NCBI RefSeq assembly: GCF_029633865.1
Contig: NC_079212.1
Location: 84,135,672-84,199,671 of the forward strand
Reading direction: 5' to 3'
DNA: 64,000 nucleotides
From: Lampris incognitus
Taxonomy: Eukaryota; Chordata; Actinopteri; Lampriformes; Lampridae
A program made the position numbers and the translations under genes. The notes beneath the pieces are model-generated. The model worked only from the letters and a program-made list of their open reading frames with translations. It had not been told where the DNA came from and made no database searches. Positions 34,701-46,700 of this stretch are shown here, one piece after another; the stretch's first letter is position 1, and each line of letters starts with the position of its first letter.

Positions 34701-37700
34701 AGCAGGGCTACCTATGCAGGGTTACAATGAAAATCTGCAGGATAGGGGTTCCTTGAGGACTGGGTTGGGAAACGCTGCCCTAGACCATTTTACTGAGTTT
34801 GCTGACATCTACAGGTTAAAAGCATGGCAGGCTGGTCTTGGTACGCTGATGTTAGAATAGCAGGATGACTACAGCTTGGCTCTGTTGGGATGAACAAGCA
34901 TTGACAGTACTACTGACAACTGTGCTGGCGTTGTCTTTCTGTCTGTCCATCTGTCAGTGCTGGGAGGTGTGCCGGCACAACCAAATAAAACATATCCATT
35001 AATAATGTTACTCCCTGTAGCTGTGTTCATCCTACGATAACGCCACAGTGACAGAGCACCAAGGCTCAACCTTTATGGTTTTCAACCTGTCGATGGCAGC
35101 AAACTCACTAAAATGCTCTTGGCTTTAGTTACTCCTTAATACTAAATCAATTTAAAGGATTCTGCTGGCCATCGCTTGGTTTGACCTCTGACGATAGGAG
35201 GTTAAAAAATACTGGAGTTTCTCTTTAAGTTTTGCTGACATTTTTCTTTGTGCCACCTAGCTGGGAGGCTAAGTAGTTGACTCATTAAGCAAAAAAACAC
35301 TTCCAAATACAACTATGGCTACGTCACAGAAGGTTGAATCAGTTCATCTTGACACAACGTTTATTGACAGATATGTTTCATCATCATCTAAGTGACTGTT
35401 TTAGTCTCAACCGACTGCAGGTGTCCTCACCCTTAGGGTCTAGACACACCAAACCGACTAGCGGTGACAAAGGCCAACTGTTGTGTCGCCTCACGTCACC
35501 TGCCGTCTGGACCAAAAAGTAACACTTGAACAGACCGCGAAGACTAAAGCCGATCGCCAACTAGCATGTACGTTCTGCATTGATTCACTAAGCTGAACAG
35601 CCAATCAGAGTGACCTCTCTCACCGACGGGCTAGGGTCACAGACGCTCACTGACGACCCTGCTTTGCTCACCTGTCCCCCTTACGTGATTGGTTCCTGCC
35701 CCTGCGTCGCTTTCATGTTCTCCATTCCCTGACTGGCTCTCCAGCAGTTATATAACCCCTGGTTGCCCTGGAGCATTGTCCGATCGTCATATTGACTTTT
35801 GGTAGCCGGACGCATCACATCTCGTCTCAAGCCTTCCTGGCTGTCTGTGAGTTTGTCTGTTTTATGAAAACATTGTTCAAGCCCAGTCTGTCTCTGCTGT
35901 CTGTCTGCATTTGGGTCCTCGATTCCTGCTCCCGGCATGTCAACTCTGACCACATATTACTACAGTTTAAACATACAGTTTAGATTTAACTGCTCAAAGT
36001 GTAAACGGCAGAAAAACACATGGCCTCTGATTTTTTGAAAAATCAAATACAGGCCCCCTCCTTCATCTGTGGTATTAAATTCTGACACAATTCCGATCGC
36101 CAACGTTCAGCCTGAAAAATCTGACCTGAAACGCTCAGGTCAGATTTTTACTGCTAGAAATGGGAAAGGTGTTGGGATGAATGACTGCAAAAATGAAAGA
36201 ATGTGTCCCTTCTCGAGGTTTTCCAGCTACCAAACGGGTGTACAACAGTCCCACTGCTCACACAGCCACATGCCAACACGCCGTGTGTACATTAACTCAC
36301 TAGCTTGACCGCGTGTTCCTATCTTCAAACGTGATGACATATTTGATACTGTTGGTATAACTGTTTGATGCTTAATCTAAAAACATGAGCTTTGTCTCAT
36401 TAAGTGTTCGCTTTCCTTACACTTTTTGTGTAATGTATTGGAAAACTCCTGTACTTTCTATTCCATTCTTGTTGAGTCCTGCACATAAAGACTACTTATT
36501 CACTTCAAACCACCGTTTTACTGTTTGACCCATAGAAACGGATGTGGAACTATCGTTGCTGTAGGTGCGCCCATCCACCTGATGTGTGTGCACGAGGGTA
36601 CGCGAGACTTGATGGGGTGAAAGGTGGTTATTTGCACTGGTCTGCTCTCGTACATATTGTAAGACAAAAATCTGCAGGTGTTGTGATGGAGGCGGTGGAA
36701 ACTGTTGCAGCAAATACAAAAATGTGTCCCACAGCCCTTGTCTGCCGTCTCACCATCGAAACCGTTTGAAAGAAACATCAGCTATATTGGTCTGTCGCCC
36801 ACATCATGTGTTGCTGTGTCCATAGACACACAGTCCAGACACAGCTCACATAATGTACACATCACTGACAAAAGGTTAGAACTTAACAATAACTGTGAAT
36901 CAGGCCTCAAGATCTGCAGTGTACAGGTAGCCCATGATGGACTAACTAACGCACACACTCCCACCAAACCTGAAACTGCTCGGAGGAAGAATGTTCACAA
37001 CTCATTGAGTCACTGCAGAACATGATGATGATCACCTTGTTTCCTAGATATCTTCCAGGCAGGCCCTTCCAGGGACAGGTCTACATCAATCTGCTTGTCC
37101 TTGGTTGCTCTGCCAAGCGTTATCTGTAGGAGCAATCAGGCCACACACAAGACATACATCATTGATACTACCTGCTTTCCTCACACCAGAATGACCGGGA
37201 TTTCACTCCTGCCTAAAACCAGCATGCCGGTGTTTAAACTCTGTATTGTGTCAAGGTAAATACCCAGCTGAGATGGTAATGCCGTTACACATGTCAGTAT
37301 GTCTGCTAAGAATCTAACTGACACCAAAATTAACATTATAACAACTTTAATACTATTTTCAAACAATTTAAGATGGCCGCTGTCCAACGCCTGTAAATAC
37401 TGCAGCGCCTTGGTGGTAGTCATGGTGCATCTGTAACCGCGTCTGTAACCAGACATGTTGGACATAATCATACATCAAGTTTAGACCATTTCTCTCGACT
37501 GGAGGATGCTCGTGTGTTTCTAGGACAGAGCAACGAACTTCATGAAGGAAATGACGTGACGCGCACCATCACACGCAAATCACGTATGGTCATTTTGACT
37601 GCTAATGGTCCTTTTAGGTAGATCTTATCATAACTTTTTTTTGTTGCAATTGATCTAAAACTCATTTTAATGCAAATATATGCAATTTTAGGAGAATTCA

Positions 37701-40700
37701 GGGGGTGGCAGGTCTGTATCTTTTTTTCCATAAAGTTATTAAACTTTGAAAATCCAAAACGGTCATGATGACCGTCTTGGTTGTTCTAGTGAACACGTCA
37801 CATAAAAAAGTAAAGATAAAATGACTACAAAAGTCTAAATGACAGGAAGGGCGCTCACATAGTCTGTAAGTACAGGGCACAGACACCATGTGGACGGACC
37901 ACACCTTTTCCTAGTCTTTTCACAGTCCAGTCGTACCAAGGCATACCCAAGGCCTACATTTCCCACAATCTTTGCGCGTCGTGTTCCTTTTCTGCCAGAA
38001 GTTACAGACTGTAACCAACACGCCACTGTCCACGGAGGAAAAGAAGAGCTGCTGTGTTGCAGGCTATGTTGGAAAGAAAAACCTCGTGGAGGGGGGTATG
38101 TTGGACCACTTCACGAAGGGAGGGACAGAGAGGGGGAGTCCAGAATGCTGGTGAGGGACATGAGAAGTATAGATGAGGAAAACACCGTCTCCAAGCCATG
38201 AAGAAGAAATTGAAGAAGGTTTCCGGTGCCACACGAAATGCATGTCGATGTGAAACAGTTTCATGCCGAGCCGTGTTTTGTGACACCGGTACATGAATGC
38301 TAGGTGCGCACGGTCACAAAAACTGAGCTTCACGCAGACATGGGCAGGCGGACATACGTCAAGGTCCACTATTGCGTCATTTTAGTCGGTGTGGACCCCA
38401 GTGGAGGACGGTCCGTGTCTGATACGTCAAGACTATGAATTGGCCTTAACTCACCTCTCGTGACCTCATAAGGTATCGCACCATTCGTCCTCTCAGTGCC
38501 GCTAGAGTCTGGTTGTCAAAGTCTGGCACGTTCATCCCTGGGGACACGCACAAACCAAACAAGGCTCCATCAGAATGGCTTTCCCAACCCACGGAGATCT
38601 GAAAAGTGATGCTGGTATGTCCTCGGGGAAAGACAGTCTGCCTACCTGTGATGCTGTCCACGAGGACCTGCCACCGTGGCAACTCTTGCTCCAACTGTCT
38701 GATCTCCCTCTTCTGATGGCGGTCTGAAATCATCAGCTCTGACGGTGGAAGAAAACAGTGAACATGGAGGTACACGTAAACAGTGAAATATTAACATCAT
38801 CAAATGTGTGTCAGTCAATGAAAATACCTCAGTCTGCTCATTGTTCTTATAAATAATGCTTTTTATTTCCGTTTAGATTCTTACCATGCTCCAGGACCTC
38901 GTCCCTGCTCTCCCTAAACGAAGAGAGACAACTGAGTTCCCAGTACACATGACTAATAAGTTCTTCACACGCTGCTTCTATAAAATCTGTCTTACTTTAA
39001 CTTCTGATCGTCCACTATCTGCTCAGCATCCGAGAAGTTGAGAACCTGGTCACCTTTAGGGAGAGTTTGAACTGGAACACACACACACACACACACACAC
39101 ACCAGATACAGCATTGTCAGACTCCATAATGTGTAGCAGTATAAGCATGTTTTCTTCATAACAACTGATATATCTGGCTACACTGTGGTTGTTCTGTTAC
39201 AGAAGAATGTACTTCCTGAGAGTTTTGTTGTTAAGAGTTGTATGTTAACTTGCAGTGTCATCTGTTGTTCTGCTTGTTGCTCCTTTAAGTTAACCAGTTC
39301 ACTTTAAACTCAGTGTTGAAAATATCAGCAGTTTCAATGACGTTAAAAAACAGCTGGATAGTGGGTCCGCGGTGGCGTAGCGGTCTAAGCATCGGCTTGG
39401 TGTCGATGCAGTTGCCCACTGGGGACTGGGGTTCGCGCCCCGGTCTCGTCAGATCCGACTATGGCCGGACTCGATGAAGCAGCAATCATTGGCAACGCTG
39501 TCTTCGGGAGGGGGGCGGAGTCGGCTTGTGTTCGTCATGTGAATGCGTCTCTGTGTGTGTCGGAAAAACAGTGGTTCGGCTTGGATTCGCCTTGTCACGA
39601 AAGTGGGGAGGCGCTTTCCTTCGAGACTGCCGGCCGGAGAGATGCAGTTGGCGAACGCATGCAATACGAGGGTGGGTGTTTGAATTAAAATAGGGATCAA
39701 TTGGCCACTAAATTGGGAGAAAAAAGGGAAAAATCAGAAATAAAATAAAAAAAAAACAAAAAAAAAACAGCTGGATATTGTCATTGTCTGTAAGAATGCA
39801 GGGCCAGGAAAAGCAGCTTAAATAGTTGTGTTGTGGCAGGAATGAGGAAAAACACATGAGACCAAGGCGAGATTGATGTTTATTCCTCAACTCCAAAAAC
39901 CAACTGCAGCAGGAACAACCCTGCCCCGGCGAGCCCGGGAACGTAAACCACGCCCCCAGCTCACAGTCCTGCTGGGTGAGAGGCATAGCCCCTAGTGTCC
40001 GCCACACAGGCCCCCCCCCCCGAACACCCAGAAGGGACTCCTGGAAAGAAACTTAGTGTCTCACTGGAGGCTTAAGCAGCCTGCCATAACGGTTGCGCCG
40101 TCCCTCAGCCGAAACAGTAGGTAAAACACAGTCCAAAGCCGGCTGAGAAGCAGAACGCTGAACCCGTGAAGACACTGTCGGGGTCCTGGAAGGAGGACGA
40201 CCCCGACGGGGAACCTGGGCCGGAAACACAACTTCGCCTGCCACCCTGTGCACCAGTTTAAGCCTATCAAGCGTGACACGCTCCCTACGCCCACCCATAT
40301 CTAGCACAAAACCCTTAGGACCCATCTCAAGAACCCGAAATGGACCATCGTATGGGGGTTGGAGGGGTGAGCGGTGAGCATCATGCCGTACAAAAACAAA
40401 ACGAGCCGACATGAGCTCCGCAGGCACGAACGACCGCGGAAAACAGTGGTGAACGGGGCCTGGAACCCGAGTGCTGTCGGACAAAAAAGGATAAACGGCC
40501 GGACGGGGTCGAGGAGCGGAACTCCCAGGCAAAAATTTCCCAGGGACGCGGAGTGGCTGACCAAGCACCAGCTCAGCGGGTGACGCGTCGAGGTCCTCCT
40601 TAGGAGCCGAACGCAACCCGAGCATAACCCAAGGTAAACGATCCACCCAGTTACCATCCAAGAGCGCAGCACTGCCTTGAGCGACCTGTGAAAACGTTCA

Positions 40701-43700
40701 CACAACCCGTTAGCCTGAGGGTGATACGCGGTAGTGCGGTGTACCTGCACACCCAAGGATCGCGCAAGTGCCGACCAGAGCTCTGACACGAACTGGGGGC
40801 CCCTGTCTGAGGTGATATCTGATGGAGTGCCGAAACGGGCGACCCAGGAGGAAAGAAAAGCGCGTACAACATCCGAGGATGTTGTGGAGGATAGAGGGAC
40901 AGCCTCTGGCCACCTGGTGGTCCGATCTACCATTGTGAGCAGGTGCGTAAAACCCTGTGAAGAAGGTAGAGGGCCCACCAGGTCCACATGCACGTGGTCG
41001 AAACGTCTGGCCGGGATCGGAAACGGCTCGAGGGGCGATTTAGTGTGCTGGTGGACCTTAGCGCGCTGGCACGCTACACATGCAGCTGCCCACCCCTTGA
41101 CGTCCTTGCGGAGGCCAGGCCAGACGAACTTGGAACCGACCAACTTCACCGATGCCCGAATTCCAGGGTGCGAGAGGGAGTGAATCGAATCGAAAACTCG
41201 ACGGCGCCAGGCCACTGGAACAACGGGGCGGGGACGGCCTGTGGAGACATCGCAGAGGAGGGCAGGACTGCCTTCCTGCATCACAGCGTCCTCTAGCTTG
41301 AGACCGGTACGCGTTGACCTAAGGGCAAGGACGTCCGGGTCACTGGGCTGGTCGGCAGCCATAGCGGAGAAATCCACACCGAGGTGCACAGGACACACAA
41401 GCACACGCGACAGACAATCAGCAACAGGGTTGGACTTCCCGGCCACATGCTGAATGTCCGTTGTGAACTCGGAGATCGCCGCTAGGTGGCGCTGTTGACG
41501 AGCAGACCACGGCTCAGTCACCTTGGACATGGCAAAAGTCAGCGGCTTATGAACCACATAAGCCGTGAATGGGCGACCCTCCAGCAGGAAGCGGAAATGC
41601 CGGGTTGCAAGGTGCAGTGCCAGCAACTCCCGGTCAAAAACGCTGTACTTGCGCTCGCTATCTCGCAGTTTGCGGCTAAAAAATGCGAGTGGCTGCCACG
41701 CATTCGCCACACGCTGTTCAACCACAGCCCCCACGGCTATGTCAGACGCATCGGTTGTTAAAGCTATGGACGCCGTGGGTGTGGGATGGGCGAGGAGGGC
41801 AGCGTTAGCCAGGGCGCACTTAGCTCCGTCAAAGGCCTGGACCTGTTCGGGAGTCCAGTCGACAGGGTCGTTAGCCTTCTTAAGCCGCAGGGCTTCGTAA
41901 AGTGGCTGAAGGAGGTGGGCAGCACGAGGGAGGAAACGGTTATAGAAATTCACCATTCCCAAGAATTCCTGCAATGCCTTAACAGAGACCGGGCGGGGAA
42001 ATTCCACCACCGCTTGCACCTTAGAAGGCAACGGGACCGCGCCTTGCGGTGACCCAAGAAGTCAATCACCGGCAGTCCAAACTGAAACTTGGCCGGGTTG
42101 ACTATCAGGCCGTGTTCGTCCAGACGACGGAAAACCTGTTTCAGGTGCGCCAGGTGCTCGTCAGCTGACGGACTGGCCACTAATATGTCGTCGAGATAAA
42201 CGAACACGAAATCAAGGTCACGCAACACCGAGTCCATCAGCCTCTGAAAGGTTTGCGCTGCCCCCTTCAAGCCAAAAGGCATGCGCATGAATTCGAAAAG
42301 CCCAAACGGGGTGATCACTGCGGTCTTGGGCACGTCCTCTGCGCGCACGGGAACCTGATGATAGCCGCGCACCAGGTCCACCTTAGAGAAGATAGTGGTA
42401 CCTGCCAGGCGTATGGAAAAGTCCTGTATGTGTGGGATGGCGGTGACGTTGTTCAGGCGGCGAAAATCGCCGCAAGGCCGCCACGACCCATCCGCCTTGG
42501 GCACCATGTGAAGCGGCGGGGCCCACGGGCTGTTGGAACGCCTCACTATACCCAGACGCTCCATGATGGCGAACTCCTCCTTAGCTGTAGCCAATTTTAC
42601 CGCGTCGAGGCGCCGCGCGCGCGCAAAAACTGGCGGTCCCAGAGTGGGAATGAAATGTTCTACCCCGTGTTTAGTAACCGCGGTGGAAAAGGCAGGCGTA
42701 GTCACCATGGAAAATCCGCCAGCAAGCGCTGAAAAACATCCCCTAATGCTAAAAAGTTAGCGTGTGTTAACGGCCCGGCTCCCCTTGTCTCGCACGGAAC
42801 AGTGGCGAAAGACACAGCATCAATTAAACGGCGGTTTAAAACATCAATCAGCAGACCATTAGCACACAGAAAATCCGCGCCGATAATAGGAACCGTAATG
42901 GCGGCCACTACAAAGTCCCACTCAAAATGGCGCCAGTGGAAGCAAACAGTCACCAACCTTGTACCAAACGTCGCAATGGACGAACCGTTAGCTGCACTTA
43001 ACTGTGGGCCGCCGCCTTCGGCCGACCTGTCTGTCTTAGCAGGAGGGAGTAGGCTCTTTTGCGAGCCTGAGTCCACCAGAAACCGTCTTCCTGACATCGT
43101 GTCCTTAATGAAGAGCAGCTCACTACGTCCGCCAGCGCCCACAGCTGCTACTGAGCGCTGGCCCTGGAGTTTCCCGCCGTCTCAAACGTGCACGGAGGGA
43201 CGCAGCGCCTCGCCTTGCCGCCGAACCGCTGGTGGAAGAAACAAGAGGCCTCTCCCGCGCCGTCTCCGAGCAGTCACTCCAGCCACCACTGCCGGATAGT
43301 ATCTGGACTCGTCCGCGGAGATTCCACGCAGGTGGAACAGCGCCTCGACATGCTGGAACCACGAGGCCGGGTCGCTCTGCCATAACTCTGGGAGCTTCAC
43401 AGCCGCGGCGAGAACGGCCGGCTGTGAGAGTCGGGGCGGCGTGACCGAAGTGGATTCACACACATCTTCTGCTCCAAATATGTTCAATTCGGGGTCACCA
43501 ATGTGGCAGGAATGAGGAAAAACACATGAGACCAAGGCGAGATTGATGTTTATTCCTCAACTCCAAAAACCAACTGCAGCAGGAACAACCCTGCCCCGGC
43601 GAGCCCGGGAACGTAAACCACGCCCCCAGCTCGCAGTCCTGCTGGGTGAGAGGCATAGCCCCTAGTGTCCGCCACAGTGTAACATTACATTTTGAGCACT

Positions 43701-46700
43701 GCAAATTCCACGACTTATTATATTCCATCCATCATCCAAGCCGCTTATCCCAATTGGGGTCACGGGAAGCTGGAGCCTATCCCAGCAGTCATTGGGCGGC
43801 AGGCGGGGAGACACCCTGGACAGGCCGCCAGGCCATCAAGTCAATCACAGGGCCAACACACATTCACACACATTCACACCTAGGGACAATTTAGTACGGT
43901 CGAGTCATCTGACCTACCTGCATGTCTTTGGATTGTGGGAGGAAACCGGAGCCCCCGGAGGAAACCCACACACACACACAGGGAGAACATGCAAACTCCA
44001 CACAGAGGACGACCCCCAAGGTTGGACTACCCCAGGGCTCGAACCCAGGACCTTCTTGCTGTGAGGCGACCACGCTAACCACTGTGCCACCGTGCCGCCT
44101 GATTTGATATGTATGTGAATATAAGTGAAGGGCTGGGTGGGGTTTTGTGAGGGAAGTTAGTCTGATATGACTGACCGCCAATAACATCCTGGCAGAATGT
44201 GGACACAGATATGCTACTGACTCGTTTCAATAACGTCCTGGCAGAATGTGGACACAGATATGCTACTGACTCATTTCAGTAACGTCCTGGCAGAATGTGG
44301 ACACAGATATGCTACTGACTCGTTTCAATAACGTCCTGGCAGAATGTGGACACAGATATGCTACTGACTCGTTTCAATAACGTCCTGGCAGAATGTGGAC
44401 ACATGCTACTGACTCATTTCAGTTTGGTGGTAGAAGATCACTTGTTTTCTCTCAATATCACACAATTCAATTTTTGTTAGTGTACGCCCTGAGTGTAAGA
44501 TAAAGTCACTAAAAAATATTTCCGTTTCTCAGGGAGAGGAAAAACAGTATCAAATAGATGTACATTAAGTGCAGATAAAAGTAACAAGAATGAAAATGTT
44601 TTTTTTTCCCCTCCCTTTTTCGCCCCAATTGTACTTGGCCAATTACCCCACTCTTCTGAGCCGTCCCGGTCGCTGCTCCACCCCCTCTGCTGATCCGGGG
44701 AGGGCTGCAGACTACCACATGCCTCCTCCCATACATGTGAAGCCACCAGCCGCTTCTTTTCACCTGACAGTGAGGAGTTTCACCAGGGGGACGTAAGCGC
44801 GTGGGAGGATCACGCTATTCCCCCCAGTTCCCTCCCCCCTGAACAGGCGCCCCGACCGACAAGAGGCGGCGCTAGTGCAGCAACCAGGATACATACCCAA
44901 ATCCAGCTTCCCACCCACAGACACAGCCAATTGTGTCTGTAGAGACAACCGACCAAGCTGGAGGTAACACGCGGATTCGCTCCGGCGATCACTGTGTTGG
45001 TAGGCAGCGAAAAAGACCGCCACGCCACCCAGACACAAAAATAATTTTTTTTATCTGCAACTATTCTTGATATTTTATCCGTTTAAAACATGACGGCAAT
45101 GTGATTCTGCTGGACAGATGATCAATATTACATTACAGCAAGGTTCCAGTAGAGTTCCATCTAGGGGACAGAAAGTAGACCTGGTGCAATGACTTAGACT
45201 ACAAACGAGGTGTAGCAGCCACTGTGGCTTGTGCGCGTCAGCTCACCAGTAAATAGTCCACACCATGTAAAACTGTGATCCTTGGACCAAAGCTAACACA
45301 GGCAACATCATTAAAATGTACCATTACACTGTTCTACAGTGATACGGAGTTGTGGCCACATCGACTTCACGTTTTATCTCTTCTCCTGCAGACGTTTCCA
45401 ACACGTTTGCTTGCACCTTGCAACTGGATGTGTAAAAGCCACTGTTTTAGCTTTCCATTATGCCACACTGCCCCACAGGATTAAAGCAAATCTTCACTAG
45501 CAGGCACCACGATGGCCACTGTGAAATGGCTACAGACAGACAAACTGACGTAAGAGTAATGTTGTAGAAATGACTCACATGTTGTGTGTGACTAGAATAC
45601 ACCTTAACTCACCGGTCTGGTCATCCAGAAGGTAGTACTGCTTGAGCAGCTGCCAGTGAACAAGCAGGCTCTTGGGGGTGCGAGAAGGATGGAACACACT
45701 GGGATGCTTGCTCAAGACCTCTTGAAACACCTCCAGTTTGGGCTGACTAGTCTGCTTAGTGGAAAATATTAAACTGCTGCAGCCAAACACAAATTACAGG
45801 ACATATACCCAATTTCCCCTCAGGGATGAATAAAGTATTTCTGATTCTGATGTTGCAAGCCATTAATGTTTTTTTCCCCCAAAAGGGTTAACATGCAGCA
45901 TAAATCTATGAGATGCTGACTATTTAGCTAACTAACCCCACCTGGTAAAATTCTAAAACAAAAAGTAATTTTTTTTCTAATATTTTGCCATCTCAAATAG
46001 CTTTTTCTTAACTGCATCTTCAAAATGCACATTAAAATAGTTTTCCAGAAGTCATTGGCAGATATTGGTCATCACTGCTCATTCTCACTCACCGATCCAA
46101 TTTTGGCCAGCAGTGCCTCTTCACCCTGACTGAAGAGCGCTTTACTCTGGATTGCAGCTATGGCCTCTGGATGAAGCTGACGCATGGCCTGCCATGCCAG
46201 TCTACAAGTACAATTAAAAAGGACAGTATTCCAAAGTGAATAATACTTACACACAAAACAAGGGCGGTGAAAAGCGAAAAACCCTGCCACAATTTTCTTA
46301 CTTTGAAATGACAGGATCGTAGAGCAGAGCATACCACCGCTCTTTAATCTCCCGCAAGGTGAAACGACAGCTAAACTTCACCCCCAAATGAACAGAAGTT
46401 AGGTCTGTCGTCTAGAAATAGACAGAAAAGGAGACGGCAACTTTTCAACATTTTCAGCTTTTCAAAGATACCACACAGAGAAAACAAAATGATTGAAAGA
46501 TCAACCAAACCAAGTCCACCATCACTGATGACATTACACTACCAAATAATCAAAAGTAATACCAATGGCACTGGGGGGGGGGGGGGGGGACTGACAACTT
46601 TGGGTAAGATTTCTGTTTTCCCTTGGCTGACAGCTGACAAACAAGAAATCCCAATGTTTTTTCTCAGCAATGATTGCTCATCTCACTCAATTCACCTGTA

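Larger units (their letters stand above)
39832..43676 (-). mobile_element. Gypsy element D, nearly identical LTRs, target duplication GTGT
   Basis: LTRs at 39832-40006 and 43502-43676 are both 175 bp and differ at one position (A/G at 39973 against the matching base). GTGT flanks at 39828-39831 and 43677-43680. A polypurine run (G-rich on the minus strand, 40007-40021) and a primer binding site (TGGTGACCCCGA, next to 43500) are in place. The few LTR differences indicate recent insertion, yet the coding part carries frameshifts and a gag deletion, so it was probably mobilised in trans. Same orientation as mcrs1, inside intron 6. Confidence 0.95.

Noticed and set aside
37698..38290. Cysteine-rich minus-strand frames thought to be a piggyBac C-terminus
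   Set aside because: Spacing of Cys residues does not fit clearly, no catalytic domain is present and no TTAA-flanked ends were found.
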